Shown here in pieces: positions 33,885 through 45,625 of a stretch of 64,000 nucleotides of DNA. The notes under the pieces were generated by a model. It was not told the origin of the DNA. It saw only the letters and a list, made by a program, of their open reading frames with translations, and ran no database searches. The DNA comes from Ilex aquifolium (lineage: Eukaryota; Streptophyta; Magnoliopsida; Aquifoliales; Aquifoliaceae): the NCBI GenBank assembly GCA_951799425.1, contig OX637405.1, forward strand, positions 16,713,089 to 16,777,088. The letters run 5' to 3'. A program made the position numbers and the translations under genes. Within the stretch, counting starts at the first letter, position 1. Each line of letters opens with the position of its first letter.

Positions 33885-35277
33885 TGTTCCTGTTGATGTT
33901 AATGTTATGCACATTGAATGGCACTAGGTTTTGGGAGAAATTTTGTGGAGGTGGACTAGGTGAAAAATTCTATGGTGATGGGTTTGACGAATACCCTTGC
34001 GGATTTGACCGGGGGTATTGAAAGTTAGATGCTTGCCCTTGGGATTAAAATTGATTTTGCTTAGGAGGCACGGAAGGTGAATAAGCATTTGAACCATGAG
34101 GAGTGGGATTCTCATTTCTCCAACTAAAGTTCGGGTGGTTACTCCAACCCGCATTGTAAGTGTTTGAATGCGGATAGAATGATTGTCTCGTTTGGTTAAA
34201 TGCATTGACTTGCTCGTGACACACTTCCTGAAGTGCTGGAATGTTAGGGCATTCTGATATGGAATGCTCTACACTCTCACAAATCGAGCAAATCATCGAT
34301 CTTTGAAACATTAGACACCTCGTGCCTCTTGTTGACTTCAAGACTCTCAACCTAAACAACTTGGCAATTTTGGAAAACAAGTCTTCTTGGTCTCTCAAGT
34401 CATAAATCCCTCCCCCGTGAGTTTGACTACTCCCTTGAGGAGAAGACCTTGGTACATCGGTGGGATCCGTAATGTTCCATGATTGTGCATTCTGTGCCAA
34501 TGTATCAAAGTAGTCTAAGGCCTCATCAGGGTCTTTGTTCAAAAACTCACCATTGTACATCATGTCAATGAATTTTCTATGTTTCGGTGTGATTCCTTCA
34601 TAGAAGAAACTTACCAATTGCCACGACTCAAAGCTATGATGTGGAATATATTGTAGTAATTCCTTGTACCGATCCCAACATTGGTAGAATTGCTCATTGG
34701 GCTTCTTCGAAAAGTTTTGAATTTCTTTTTTCAAAGTGGTGGTTCTATGAACCGGGAAAAATTTGTTTAAAAACTCGGAGAGCATTTGGTTCCAAGATGT
34801 TATGGCTCGAGGTCTCAAGGAGTTAAGCCATTTTTTTGCCTTATCTCTTAGGGAAAAGGGGAACAATTTCAGTCTAGCTATGTCTTCCATACCATGATTG
34901 GTGAGGAATGTCGCAACTGTTTCCTCGAAATCCCTTATGTGCAAATAGGGGTTCTCCTTTTCAATTCCGTGGAATGTGGAAAGTAGTTGCAACATCCCCG
35001 GCTTGACTAGAAAGAGATGAGTTTGGACCGAAAGGAGGATGCATGAGGGTGTGGTGCTTCGTGTGGGTTGAAGGAAATCCCTCATTGACCTCACCGGATG
35101 CTCAATGTGGATGTTGTTCCCTTCATTCACGGGAGGGAGAAATTGCATTCGTAGATTGAGAATTCTAGGTTCTGGCACTCCCTCACCCCTTTGCATGTTT
35201 CGGTTTGCACCTACATTCTCAAAATTGTCTCCCGCATCCTCCGGTGGGTCTTGGTCAATGTTCATATTGGGGCCCAA
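33885..35277 (-). pseudogene. Gag (PF03732 type) of element D
   Basis: The main open frame 35277-34045 gives 410 residues: VRSMRDFLQPTRS, FHGIEKENPYLHIRDFEETV, RLKLFPFSLRDKAKKWLNSL, FFPVHRTTTLKKEIQNFS, EQFYQCWDRYKELLQYIPHH and SWQLVSFFYEGITP, with a knuckle-like CSICESVEHSISECP. It shifts frame near 34330. The asparagine- and proline-rich tail continues to about 33885, where similarity ends beside the kinesin-light-chain remnant. A typical Gag of this lineage; capsid domain largely intact, rest of the polyprotein absent. Confidence 0.7.
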
Positions 35278-35460
35278 GGGTTGTCGAACTAGTCAATTTT
35301 GTTCGTGCCGACCCCACATATAAAAAAACTATCTACAAATAAAATTGTCAACAAACAAAAGTATATATATACAAGGATCAACGTACCTCAGCCCATGATG
35401 AACATCACGGGAGTTACCTCCGTTGTCCGGAAATCGCCTTCTCAATTCAACGCTTGCCTT

Positions 35461-35477
35461 CCTCGGCAACGGCGCCA
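35461..35477 (-). promoter_or_regulatory. Primer-binding site of element D (Asp-tRNA type)
   Basis: Minus strand TGGCGCCGTTGCCGAGG, the classical Athila/Tat primer-binding sequence. Confidence 0.85.
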
Positions 35478-35499
35478 AAAATACTTAGTAATTTTTCCT

Positions 35500-36640
35500 T
35501 GTTATTCCTAACCTCCTAACATCTTCCCTCATTGTATGTATGATATATCTGTGAAAGGGGGAATGTCACTCTCCCTTGGAATGATGTCAAAAGAAAGGGC
35601 AAAGGAATGGTGGAAAATGAAATGTGTGAGTGAGCAAAAATACTTCCCAAGCGCAAGAAGACTTTTGCGTGTCGTGTTTTACTTGGAGGTATTCCAAGGT
35701 CATCTCCTCGGGGAAGGATGTGAATTGTGTAGAAGGTGATTTTGGTGATAGAAAAGTGTAAAATCTTTTGCTGTTTGGAATTGGTTTGTGAGTTGTATTG
35801 TGTTGAAAATGAAATGGGAAACAAGTGTTGGCTAATCCAAAAGGTTCACTCCAATGGGAATGCCAAGTCAACTCGAATCCTTCCTCCAATGGTGCATAGA
35901 TGAACGATTGATTCGTGGGAAGCTTGGGACGAGATGGAAGTGAGGATCCAAGCATAACCCGTGACAAGTCTGCGCGATATCAAAGACTCACAACCGTGTC
36001 CACACTTAACTCAATCAAACCGAACCATCGTACACCGACGGGAGGAAAGAAGATGAGTTGGAATAGCATACCCAAGAGGGGGTCTACCTTGGATTAGCCA
36101 ACTTAAAGACTTAGCTACTCATGCTTAAAGGAAATACACTAATGTAATGGAAAGACATTGTGGAGCAATGAAGATTTTAGCTAAGTTAATGCAAGAAAAC
36201 ATAAACTAAAAGAGAATGCATTTAATACCCATTTTAAAACTAAGAAAATGAAGAACATGAATGCATTAATGGTGAAAGCTTGAATAGAAGATTAAACTTA
36301 AAAGCAACTTGAAATAAATGGCATTCAAGACTTCAAACAAAGCTTAGAAAGGTCTTACAATGGATTACAGGGCAATGTATGGAAAGAAAATGGAAAAACA
36401 TTAACTTCTCTCTAGCACTATTCATCTTCTTCCTTGCACTCTCTCTCTCTCTATATTACAATGTAGATTAGCTCATGCTAAACAATTGGTGGAGAAGCTT
36501 GCCAAAAACGTCCATGGAGCTCTCCCCAATGCTGTGTGATGTGATTCCCATCATTGGGGGCTGAAAGGGATGAGATGGTGCAGGCTAGGACAAGCCTAGC
36601 CTTTCTCTGTTCCATGCCTCTTCTCTCTCCTCGTCATTAA
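35500..36640 (-). repeat. 5' LTR of element D, inner part
   Basis: U5 side first: TTACTTGGAGGTATTCCAAGG, CCCGTGACAAGTCTGCG and ATTAGCCAACTTAAAG segments match 47540-48040 and, less well, 60360-60440. The start is put at the first TG (35500), 22 bp from the primer-binding site, so the exact edge is uncertain. Continues at 43549 beyond element E. Confidence 0.65.
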
Positions 36641-37385
36641 TGATGCAATACAATCTGATCCGTTGAGCATAAATGGAGGTCCTATGACTCGGGCAAGAGT
36701 AAAAAGGATGAAGGAAGCATTGAACGGGCTGATTCAAGACATATGGGCTGATTGTGGAAGTTCAAGCAAGGAGCATGATCCACTTGGGCAAAGATCCATC
36801 AACATGATTCAAGTTCTAGAAGATTCCGGCAAAGGCTAAGCTTTAAATTGGAATGTTTAAAATTGGTCTGATTGTAAGACTTTCCTTAGCTATTTAGGCA
36901 TGTGAGTTATTCCTTTTAGGAAAGTAAGAGTTTAGGAAAGTAAGCTATTTCTTTACCAGCAAGTAAGAGATATTTCTTTACTCACAAGTAAGAGATATTT
37001 CTTCACCAGCAAGTAAGAGATATTTCTTAAATAGGATAAGCTATTTTAGGAAGTTTTCTTTGTAATAACTAGCCTATAAATAGGCATTCAAAGCATTGTA
37101 AAAGGGAGAATATTTTGGTGTGTATTGTGAGGTTTCTACCTTATTGTTCTTCCAAGAACTATTTCAAGAACTTATCAAGAATTAATCTTTCTTGTGGCGT
37201 TCATCGACTTATCGCTCAATCTTGAGTGTGGCGTCTTTCTCTTGAACTTTTAACCGTGGGTTCTTGTTTCTTGCAAACATTGGGTCTAGGGTTCTTGGTT
37301 CTTATAATCTGATTTGTAATCTTTCTTGGGGAGTCTTCAATCAATGTGCCCGTGGGTTCTTGAATTCGTTTAAGGGTTCGCATCA
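36641..37385 (+). repeat. Element E 5' LTR
   Basis: TATAAATA at 37075-37082. Three AAGTAAGAGATATTTCTT units of about 26 bp in U3 (36945-37028). Its first roughly 200 bp equal the 3' end of the pol coding region. Confidence 0.95.
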
Positions 37386-37387
37386 GT

Positions 37388-37399
37388 TGGTATCAGAGC
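37388..37399 (+). promoter_or_regulatory. Primer-binding site of element E (initiator-Met tRNA)
   Basis: TGGTATCAGAGC, 2 nt after the LTR end. Confidence 0.95.
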
Positions 37400-38173
37400 A
37401 CTCGGGTTTGTTTTCTCGAATCAGGTTGGTTATCTTTGTTTATGCGCATCTATTTAAAAATAAAAAATAAAAATTTCGTGCACTGTTCATCGTTACTGTT
37501 CATTGCTACTGTTCATTCCGATTTTGTTTATTCTATTTGATTTGGGGCGTGACTTGTTGCCTCTTTTGTGATCTGATATCAAAAAAAAAAAAGAGAAGAA
37601 GAAGGAAAAAAAAAAAAAAGAAAAGAAAGAAAGAATCGAATTGAGGCTAATCAAATTGCTTTAGGGCTGACTTGTGTTGAGATTTGAACAAAAAAAAAAA
37701 AAAATCAAAAGTTACTTATTATGATCATTCACGCATTGTTATCCCAAAATAGGTCATCTTATTTGATTTAACCCCTTTCTTGATCCATTTGTTGCTTTCG
37801 AATCATTGTTTCTCTTAGTTTTCGCCAAATTCGTTTTCTTTGCTTCGTTGTGTTTCTTTGTTTCATTTTCGTGTTATCGTTGTTATTCTCTGTTTTCATT
37901 GTTAATTCTGGTCCTTCCTTCGATATTTGTGTCTTATTTTGTTAAGTTATTGTGCGTTATGAGAACGGTAGGTTTTTGGTTGAGTTTTGAGTAGTTTGCG
38001 AAAGAACGACAAAGGTGAAACATTTGAGTGGTAAAAGGCTGAGTGTGTGAGCTTATCTTAAGAAAAAGCCAATAAGAGTGTAAACACGAGGGTTGAGTGA
38101 CATTGAAACGAGTGAAACACGTGAGGGAGTGTTTGTGAGGCTATTTCTAACATTGTTTTGCAGGTTATAAAAC
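37400..38173 (+). other. Untranslated leader of element E
   Basis: 774 bp with poly-A/poly-G-A tracts at 37580-37640 and 37690-37705. Homologous to the B leader. No conserved ORF; this is where packaging signals would lie. Confidence 0.75.
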
Positions 38174-38947
38174 ATGACTTCTAAGGATAAAGGAGTAGCT
38201 GAGCAGGGTGGTACTGATGTGCTATTCATACTTCGGGCTATGCAACAACAGTTCGAACGTATGAATACGAGATTTGATGACATGGGAAATCAGTTGGAGG
38301 AGCAGGCGAATGCGATTAATGAGTTGAGAACGAATGAGGGAAGAAGAGTTGATGGACATGATAGGCGTGAGGCACCAGTGGAGAGGAGGCAGAATAGGCG
38401 TCATCAAAACATTATCGATGATGACGAGTGGGATCTTGGTGATTACTTCGAAGACCAGGCCACGTTGATTGGGTTTGACCATGGTAGAGGTGGTAGAGGT
38501 GGCAGAGGTGGTCGTGGAGGTGTTAGAGGTGTTTATCGGAGAGATGGAAATTTGGGTAGCATTATGATGAAAATCCCAGCCTTTCAAGGCAAGAATGATC
38601 CGGAGGTTTATTTAGAGTGGGAAAAGAAAGTGGAGTTAGTGTTTGATTGCCACGACTATTCAGAGGAGAAGAAGGTGAAACTAGCTGCAGTGGAGTTTAC
38701 TGATTATGCGGTGGTATGGTAGGATCAGTTAGTGATGAATAGGAGGAGGAATAGAGAGCATCCGGTTGATACTTGGGATCAGATGAAGAGTATCATGAGG
38801 AAGAGGTTTGTCCCTTCTCATTATTATAGGGACTTGTTTCAGAGGTTGCAGGGGTTGACTCAGGGGTCCAGGAGTGTTGAGGAGTATTATAAGGAGATGG
38901 AGATAGCCATGATTCGGGTAAATGTATAGGAGGACCGAGAGGCGACC
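38174..38947 (+). pseudogene. Element E Gag N-terminal part with two stop codons
   Basis: In frame with the long ORF that follows. It starts MTSKDKGVAEQGG, then a coiled coil with QQQFERMNTRFDDMGNQLEE, an arginine/glycine-rich stretch (GGRGGRGGRGG) and the capsid start (MKIPAFQGKNDPEVYLEWEK). TAG at 38720-38722 replaces the second TGG of the VVWW motif (B keeps VVWW), and TAG at 38927-38929 replaces GAG before [10 protein letters not shown]. Both are single-base changes, so E has been silenced by point mutation rather than by rearrangement. Confidence 0.85.
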
Positions 38948-41900
38948 ATGGCACGATTTTTGCACGGTTTGAACCGAGATATTCAAAATGTAGTTGAGTT
39001 ACAACATTATGTGGAGATGGAAGATATGCTACACATGGCGATGAAGGTTGAGAGGCAACTCAAACGGAAGGGTTCTACTCGGTTTGGGCAGAATTCGGGT
39101 TCTTCATCTTCTTGGAAACCGAATTCTAGTTGGAGCAAGAAGGAAGAGAAATCAGATTCTAAGGGTAAAGTTGAAGCTTCCTACAAAGGCAAAGACATAG
39201 AGGCAAGCAAGGAGCGAGGTAAATCTGATTCTCAAACTTCTAGAAATAGAGATATAAAGTGCTTTAAGTGTTTGGGCAGGGGGCACATTGCATCTCAATG
39301 TCCAAATAAACGTGCTATGTTTTTGAGGGATAATGGTGATTTTGAAACTGAAAGTGAATCTGATGAAGATGTGGAGAATAAGGAGAGTGAAGGAGAGGAA
39401 TATCCAGTTGAGGGTGAAATTTTGGTCACGAGGCGTGCCTTGAATGCACAAGTGAAGGAGGAGGACAACGTGGCACAACGTGACAACATCTTTCATACTC
39501 GCTGCCATATCAACAATAAGGTATGTAGTGTTATCATTGATGGGGGGAGTTGTGCCAATGTTGCTAGTACCTTGTTAGTTGAGAAACTTAATTTGCCTAC
39601 TATTAAGCACCCTACTCCTTATAAGTTGCAATGGTTGAATGAATGTGGGGAGATTAAGGTGAATAGGCAGGTATTAGTTTCATTCTCCATTGGGCGTTAT
39701 GTTGATGAGGTTTTGTGTGATGTAGTCCCAATGCATGCTGGTCATTTACTTTTGGGACGTCCTTGGCAGTTTGATAGGCAAGTTATGCATGATGGATATA
39801 GAAATAGATATTCTTTTGTACTGCATGGAAAACCTGTAACACTTGTACCGTTAACGCCTAGACAGGTGCATGATGATCAAATGAGGTTAAAAAGTGAGTT
39901 TGAGGGAAGAAAAGAGAGTGACAATGAAAAAAAAGAGGGAAATAGAGTGAAAGTGAAAAAAAATGAGGGAAAAACCAGAGAGGCTGCTGAATCTTCAAGA
40001 AGTGAAAAGAGTGAGAGTTCACAAAAGCAAGAGAGGAAAAATGTGAGTTTCTATGCAAAAGAACGAGAGGTTATGGGAGCTTTTTATTCCGAGCAGCCGA
40101 TGATTGTACTTATGTACAAGGAGGCCTTTTTGAATACTAATGAGCTTAACCTTGCTTTGCCTAGTGTTGTTGATTCTCTTTTGCAGGAGTTCGGTGATGT
40201 TTTTCCCGAGGAATTCCCAAATGGCTTGCCACCAGTTAGAGGGATTGAACATCAGATTGATTTCATTCCTGGTGCAATGATTCCCAATCGTCCAGCTTAT
40301 AGGAGTAATCCCGAGGAGACGAAGGAACTTCAAAGGCAAGTTGAGGAGCTGATGTCGAAGGGTCATGTAAGGGAGAGCTTGAGTCCTTGTGCAGTTCCAG
40401 TGTTACTTGTGCCCAAAAAGGATGGGACTTGGAGGATGTGCACCGATTGTCGCGCCGTGAATAAAATAACGGTAAAGTATCGGCATCCCATTCCTAGACT
40501 TGATGACATGTTAGATGAATTACATGGCGCTTGTGTGTTTAGTAAGATTGATCTGAAATCTGGTTATCATCAAATTAGGATGAGAGAAGGTGATGAATGG
40601 AAAACGGCATTTAAGACTAAATATGGTTTATATGAATGGCTGGTAATGCCTTTTGGCTTAACCAATGCACCTAGTACGTTTATGCGTTTAATGAACCATG
40701 TTTTGCGTGCTTTTATTGGTAAATTTGTTGTCGTTTATTTTGATGATATCTTGGTTTACAGTAAGAGCTTAGATGAGCATGTTGAACATTTGAGGCTTGT
40801 GTTATGTTCTTTGCGTGATGCTCAGTTATTTGCTAACCTCAAGAAATGCTCGTTCTACACTAGTCAGGTTGTTTTCTTAGGATATGTTGTTAGTGCTAAG
40901 GGCATTGAGGTTGATGAGGAGAAGGTTAAGGCTATTCGAGAATGGCCTACACCTAAAACCATTACTGAGGTACGTAGCTTTCATGGTCTTGCTAGTTTTT
41001 ATAGAAGGTTTGTAAAGGATTTTAGCACCATAGTTGCACCATTGACTGGAATTATTAAGAAAAACGTAGGCTTTAAATGGGGAAAGGAACAAGAAGTTGC
41101 TTTTAATTTGATTAAAGAAAAACTTAGTTCTGCACCTTTACTTGCTTTGCCTAACTTTTCTCAAACTTTTGAAGTTGAGTGTGATGCCTCAGGTATTGGA
41201 ATTGGAGCTGTTTTAATGCAGGGAGGTCGTCCTTTAGCTTATTTTAGTGAGAAGCTAAATGGGGCAGCCTTGAATTACCCAACTTATGATAAGGAGCTTT
41301 ATGCATTGGTGAGGGCGTTAGAGACTTGGCAACATTATCTTTGGCCCAAGGAGTTTGTCATCCACACTGATCATGAGTCTTTGAAACATTTGAAAGGTCA
41401 AGGTAAGCTGAATAGACGCCATGCTAAATGGGTTGAATTCATTGAGACCTTTCCTTACGTTATCAAATACAAGATGGGGAAAGAGAATGTGGTTGCTGAT
41501 GCTTTATCTCGTAGGTATGCTTTAGTTTCCACTTTAAATGCAAAGTTGCTTGGTTTTGAGTACATTAAGGATTTATATGCTATTGATTCTGACATTGCTA
41601 ATGTGTTTGATGCTTGTGAGAGTTCGGGTTTTGGTAAGTTTTATAGGCACGATGGGTTCTTGTTTCGAGAGGATCGATTGTGCGTGCCTAATTGTTCGAT
41701 GCGTGAGTTATTAGTTAGAGAAGCACATGGGGGTGGTTTAATGGGGCACTTTGGTGTTAGGAAAACCTTAGATGTGTTAGTTGAACATTTTTTTTGGCCA
41801 CATATGAAACGGGATGTTGAGCGAATTTGTGAGAAATGTGTTGCTTGTAAAAAGGCTAAGTCTAAGGTTCAGCCCCATGGTTTGTATAATCCCTTACCTA

Positions 41901-42997
41901 TACCTAGTTCACCTTGGGTAGATATTTCCATGGATTTTGTGTTAGGTTTACCTAGGACAAAACGAGGACGGGATTCTGTGTTTGTTGTTGTTGACAGGTT
42001 TTCAAAGATGGCTCATTTCATTGCATGTCATAAGACTGATGATGCTAGCAATGTAGCTGATTTGTTCTTTAGAGAGGTGGTGCGTTTACATGGAGTGCCT
42101 CGGAGCATTGTGTCTGATCATGATGCTAAGTTTTTGAGCTATTTCTGGAAGACATTGTGGGGTAAGCTTGGTACTAAATTACTCTTTTCTACTACTTGCC
42201 ATCCACAAACAGATGGGCAAACCGAGGTAACTAATCGTACTCTTTCTACTTTATTGCGTGCTGTCATTGGTAAAAATTTGAAAACTTGGGAGGATTGTTT
42301 GCCTCATGTCGAATTTGCTTATAATCGTAATGTGCATTCTGCTACTAACTATTCACCTTTTGAAATTGTCTATGGTTTTAATCCCTTAACTCCATTAGAT
42401 TTGCTGCCTTTGCCTGTTGATGAGTGTGCTAATCTAGATGGAGAACGAAAGGCTGAATTGGTGAAGCAATTACATGAGAAAGTTCGATTGCACATTGAGA
42501 GGCGAACGAAGCAATATGCTACTCAAGCTAATAAGGGACGTAAGAAGGTGGTTTTTGAGCCTGGAGATTGGGTTTGGGTGCATATGCGAAAGGAGCGTTT
42601 TCCCGCACAAAGGCGTTCTAAGTTGCAGCCTAGAGGAGATGGGCCTTTTCAAGTGATGGCACGGATAAATGATAACGCTTACAAACTAGATCTTCCTGGT
42701 GAGTATAGTGTTAGTGCTACTTTTAATGTTGCTGATCTTTCTACTTTTATTGCAGATGACGAAGATTCGAGGACGAATCCTTTTAAAGAGAGGGGGAATG
42801 ATGCAATACAATCTGATCCGTTGAGCATAAATGGAGGTCCTATGACTCGGGCAAGAGTAAAAAGGATGAAGGAAGCATTGAACGGGCTGATTCAAGACAT
42901 ATGGGCTGATTGTGGAAGTTCAAGCAAGGAGCATGATCCACTTGGGCAAAGATCCATCAACATGATTCAAGTTCTAGAAGATTCCGGCAAAGGCTAA
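38948..42997 (+). CDS. Element E Gag-Pol ORF (capsid end to integrase), 1349 aa
   Basis: Reads from [12 protein letters not shown], a Met inside capsid, because of the stop at 38927. CCHC knuckle C105-C108-H113-C118. Protease with IIDGGS (Asp about 198) and LLLGRPW (about 267). RT with [11 protein letters not shown] (about 534) and YFDD (597-600). RNase H with ECDASG (about 747), [15 protein letters not shown] and ADALSRR. Integrase with an HHCC zone (930-970), SMDF (997), SDHDAKF (1058; relatives have SDRD) and GQTEVTN (1094). A GDGPFQV domain (about 1232) follows. The last roughly 65 residues ([20 protein letters not shown] region) lie in the 3' LTR. All enzyme motifs are present. No classical chromodomain is seen; the CRM clade uses a short C-terminal motif instead. 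It would make enzymes only if the gag stops were bypassed. Confidence 0.9.
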   Translation: MARFLHGLNRDIQNVVELQHYVEMEDMLHMAMKVERQLKRKGSTRFGQNSGSSSSWKPNSSWSKKEEKSDSKGKVEASYKGKDIEASKERGKSDSQTSRNRDIKCFKCLGRGHIASQCPNKRAMFLRDNGDFETESESDEDVENKESEGEEYPVEGEILVTRRALNAQVKEEDNVAQRDNIFHTRCHINNKVCSVIIDGGSCANVASTLLVEKLNLPTIKHPTPYKLQWLNECGEIKVNRQVLVSFSIGRYVDEVLCDVVPMHAGHLLLGRPWQFDRQVMHDGYRNRYSFVLHGKPVTLVPLTPRQVHDDQMRLKSEFEGRKESDNEKKEGNRVKVKKNEGKTREAAESSRSEKSESSQKQERKNVSFYAKEREVMGAFYSEQPMIVLMYKEAFLNTNELNLALPSVVDSLLQEFGDVFPEEFPNGLPPVRGIEHQIDFIPGAMIPNRPAYRSNPEETKELQRQVEELMSKGHVRESLSPCAVPVLLVPKKDGTWRMCTDCRAVNKITVKYRHPIPRLDDMLDELHGACVFSKIDLKSGYHQIRMREGDEWKTAFKTKYGLYEWLVMPFGLTNAPSTFMRLMNHVLRAFIGKFVVVYFDDILVYSKSLDEHVEHLRLVLCSLRDAQLFANLKKCSFYTSQVVFLGYVVSAKGIEVDEEKVKAIREWPTPKTITEVRSFHGLASFYRRFVKDFSTIVAPLTGIIKKNVGFKWGKEQEVAFNLIKEKLSSAPLLALPNFSQTFEVECDASGIGIGAVLMQGGRPLAYFSEKLNGAALNYPTYDKELYALVRALETWQHYLWPKEFVIHTDHESLKHLKGQGKLNRRHAKWVEFIETFPYVIKYKMGKENVVADALSRRYALVSTLNAKLLGFEYIKDLYAIDSDIANVFDACESSGFGKFYRHDGFLFREDRLCVPNCSMRELLVREAHGGGLMGHFGVRKTLDVLVEHFFWPHMKRDVERICEKCVACKKAKSKVQPHGLYNPLPIPSSPWVDISMDFVLGLPRTKRGRDSVFVVVDRFSKMAHFIACHKTDDASNVADLFFREVVRLHGVPRSIVSDHDAKFLSYFWKTLWGKLGTKLLFSTTCHPQTDGQTEVTNRTLSTLLRAVIGKNLKTWEDCLPHVEFAYNRNVHSATNYSPFEIVYGFNPLTPLDLLPLPVDECANLDGERKAELVKQLHEKVRLHIERRTKQYATQANKGRKKVVFEPGDWVWVHMRKERFPAQRRSKLQPRGDGPFQVMARINDNAYKLDLPGEYSVSATFNVADLSTFIADDEDSRTNPFKERGNDAIQSDPLSINGGPMTRARVKRMKEALNGLIQDIWADCGSSSKEHDPLGQRSINMIQVLEDSGKG
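42785..42798 (+). promoter_or_regulatory. Polypurine tract of element E, inside the pol ORF
   Basis: AAAGAGAGGGGGAA directly before the 3' LTR. It is also translated as part of FKERGN. Confidence 0.9.
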
Positions 42998-43543
42998 GCA
43001 TTAAATTGGCATGTTTAAAATTGGTCTGATTGTAAGACTTTCCTTAGCTATTTAGGCATGTGAGTTATTCCTTTTAGGAAAGTAAGAGTTTAGGAAAGTA
43101 AGCTATTTCTTTACCAGCAAGTAAGAGATATTTCTTTACCCACAAGTAAGAGATATTTCTTCACCAGCAAGTAAGAGATATTTCTTAAATAGGATAAGCT
43201 ATTTTAGGAAGTTTTCTTTGTAATAACTAGCCTATAAATAGGCATTCAAAGCATTGTAAAAGGGAGAATATTTTGGTGTGTATTGTGAGGTTTCTACCTT
43301 ATTGTTCTTCCAAGAACTATTTCAAGAACTTATCAAGAATTAATCTTTCTTGTGGCGTTCATCGACTTATCGCTCAATCTTGAGTGTGGCGTCTTTCTCT
43401 TGAACTTTTAACCTTGGGTTCTTGTTTCTTGCAAACATTGGGTCTAGGGTTCTTGGTTCTTATAATCTGATTTGTGATCTTTCTTGGGGAGTCTTCAATC
43501 AATGTGCCCGTGGGTTCTTGAATTCGTTTAAGGGTTCGCATCA
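42799..43543 (+). repeat. Element E 3' LTR
   Basis: 745 bp; differs from the 5' LTR at about five sites (AGCTTTAAATTGGA/AGCATTAAATTGGC, ACTCAC/ACCCAC, CCGTGG/CCTTGG, GTAATC/GTGATC). TATAAATA at 43233-43240. Encodes the Pol C-terminus. Confidence 0.95.
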
Positions 43544-43548
43544 ATTAA

Positions 43549-44069
43549 TGCAAAAGCTATCCAAGTCCAAGTAGAGGTGAGGGGAAGCTCTTAGACGTGC
43601 AGGAGATGTCAGGGGATCTGCTGGAGAAGTGTAAGTGGGACCCCCAAATGGCAAAGCTTGAGTTGTAGGCTGTCTGGGCAATCTGGGCAAAACCTTCCGG
43701 AAGGTTTGTGCATGAACTGTTAAATGAAGCAGTCAACAGGCAAAACCTTCTGGAAGGTTCATTCTAGTAGACAAAACCTTCCGGAAGGTTTCGCTCGAGT
43801 AGGCAAAACCTTCCGGAAGGTTTTCTACCAATTTGCATTTTCTTGATCTCTTCACCATCCAAGCCTTCCTTTAAGCTACCCCTTCATCTTCATTGACTTC
43901 AACCACTTCAATGGGGGCTCAACTCAAGCTATTTACATCATTTTTTCCTGCATTTACACAAAACTCCATCAAAACGAAGTTTAAACGAATTTCTCCCCAA
44001 CTTCATGACAAAAGCAAGTATAAAACAACATATTAGCATCCAAAATATGTCATGTTTTTGTGCTAATCA
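43549..44069 (-). repeat. Outer part of the element D 5' LTR (U3)
   Basis: Resumes after the ATTAA duplication. Shares CACTTCAATGGGGGCTCAA-like and CTCC...CATGACAAAAGCAAG-like stretches with the outer ends of the inverted LTR pair. The outer edge at 44069 is a guess. Confidence 0.5.
43688..43826. repeat. AAACCTTCCGGAAGGTTT palindrome array in the element D LTR
   Basis: Four units of an 18-bp palindrome at 43689, 43742, 43773 and 43805; three are perfect in the core and one has CTGG for CCGG. Spacers of 14-36 bp are unrelated. Confidence 0.9.
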
Positions 44070-45230
44070 TAAACTCTGATAGAAAATCAAAGTACTGGGA
44101 GAAAACCACATTCAAATTCCCAAAACTACATTCAAATGCCCTGTAGATAGTTCAAACGTCAAGCTTCTAGTTCGAAACGTACTGTCGCGATTTTGAATAT
44201 CAAGTCTTTGCCGATTAGATTGTTTTCTCATCCTATAAATACCTAAGGATGCCTCCCCTAGCCCTATTTCATCAGTTCTTAACCCTAGAGAACCTTAGAA
44301 AGCAAGAGAGAAAAAGAGAAACACAAGATTGAAGGGGGATTCTCACGTTGGAAAGGATCAAACATGCTAAGTTTTCACACAAACTACGGAATCAAGGTAG
44401 GGGATTCTTCTTGAGTTCATTCACTGAGACTTAGGGTATTATATATGTATTTTTTCAATATTATTGATAGTTATATGATAAATACTTATGAGTTGTTGGT
44501 TTCTTTATCATTGAAACATAGTTTTGGACAATATACATGTTTGGGTTCAAGGAATACTTGTTCTTGAATTTCCAAAACCCTAGTTTGCTAAATACATGTT
44601 TGATTGTGAAAAATACTAGGATTCTTGATTTCTAAAGTTATTTATTCTTGCTACTGAGTTATTTATTTAATGCTTTAATTTATTGCTAGTTTATTCCTAT
44701 AATTGATTTACTATATTCCGTACATTGGAGATCATCACAACTTTCATGGTTTTACTCAAAAAAAGTTGTATATGCTATTTTTCAAAAGAGACTTCCCTTC
44801 TTTATGTTATTTAAAAACATTGTTGGGATTTGAAAGGGATTTCCTACAGATTTTTGCTCACCCTTTACAACAAACTTACAGATTTTGGCATAGAAGTGGA
44901 TGTCAATGTGGATGAGCAGTTTGATTACGAGCCGTTGGAGGATCAAGATGTGGACCCTATCTTAGAGGAATAGAGTTGTTTTATTTTTGGTTTAGAGTTT
45001 GAGAGATTTCTATGAAACAATATTTTAGGTAGGTTTAATTATTCTACTGCTAGATACTATTTGGTTTTGAATTCTAAGTTGGAGAAGTTACAATGTTTTA
45101 TTGACTTTAGTATTTATTCTTTGTCAGATGGATGGATGATTTATTATTTAATGGTTATTGTTAGTTGCCCTCATGATTGGATGGTTTCTAGATAGTAATG
45201 CCTTCTAGGGTAGATTTTGGAGCGTTACAT
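44070..45230 (+). repeat. F-family LTR copy P1
   Basis: Ends GGAGCGTTACA. From 44210 it matches 59540-59800 and, inverted, 57060-56880: CTATAAATACCTAAGGATG (TATA at 44234-44242), GAGAACCTTAGAAAGC leader and AATCAAGGTAGGGGATTCTT. Weak TTCAAA/TTCGAA motifs lie upstream at 44110-44190. The left edge is uncertain. No primer-binding site at 45231, so it is solo or truncated. Confidence 0.55.
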
Positions 45231-45625
45231 GAGTAGAAGTATTCCAACTAACTATTAACAGTATTATTCCAAAAATAATTATTTCATCAATCCGAATTCA
45301 AAAATTTAAACTACAGCCAAACATCACTAGGCACTTGCGTTCGAACAAGATTTGCATTCAAACATGCCTTGTTCGAATGTGACCTGCATTCGAATGTGAA
45401 CGACTCCCAGTACCTCCTATTATGTTAGTTTTCTTATTAGACACCAAACTTTTGTAGCTAAGCCTCATTCGAACGTGACTTGCGTTCGAACGTGACTTGG
45501 TCTTAGTATCTCGAGTTGTGTTAGTTCTCTGTCAGAACCCAAAGTATTGTGGCTAAGTTGTGTTCAAACGTGATTGGAGTTCGAATGTGACTCCAATTCC
45601 TTTATGAACTTCCAATGTAGATTTT
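45231..45625 (-). repeat. F-family LTR copy M2 (3' LTR, truncated)
   Basis: Matches 55819-57381, with an internal deletion: GAGTAGAAGTATTC.AACTAAC and CAAACATCACTAGGCA, then the TTCGAACGTGACTTG array (45345-45600). It directly follows a pol C-terminus read on minus, as a 3' LTR should. It abuts P1 in opposite orientation without a spacer. Confidence 0.6.
45345..45600. repeat. TTCGAACGTGACTTG array in M2
   Basis: About seven units around CGTTCGAACG; variants TTCAAA, TTCGAA and TTTGAA-like arise by CG-to-TG/CA change. Confidence 0.7.

Larger units (their letters stand above)
36641..43543 (+). mobile_element. E: complete, young CRM-like Ty3/gypsy retrotransposon
   Basis: 6.9 kb. LTRs 36641-37385 and 42799-43543 are both 745 bp with about 5 substitutions between them (by eye). 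Perfect 5-bp target duplication ATTAA (36636-36640, 43544-43548). Primer-binding site TGGTATCAGAGC at 37388-37399; purine tract AAAGAGAGGGGGAA at 42785-42798. One long gag-pol frame with two nonsense codons in gag. Pol continues about 65 codons into the 3' LTR, a known trait of the CRM clade of centromere-enriched chromoviruses. It sits in the LTR of element D. Confidence 0.95.
33850..44069 (-). mobile_element. D: Athila/Tat-like element, 5' LTR plus gag, split by E
   Basis: On minus: 5' LTR (44069-43549, then 36640-35500), primer-binding site (35477-35461), gag (35277-33885). Nothing of protease, polymerase or a 3' LTR remains. Element E inserted in the LTR and duplicated ATTAA. The LTR resembles the inverted pair at 45800-49128 and K at 60320-61716. 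Confidence 0.7.

Noticed and set aside
35516..36097. Overlapping ORFs at 35516-36097 on both strands
   Set aside because: They lie in the element D LTR; the same DNA in related LTRs does not keep these frames open.
42474..42895. Minus-strand ORFs opposite the integrase end of E, repeated in A and B
   Set aside because: Antisense shadows of a conserved coding strand; they recur only because the sense sequence is conserved.
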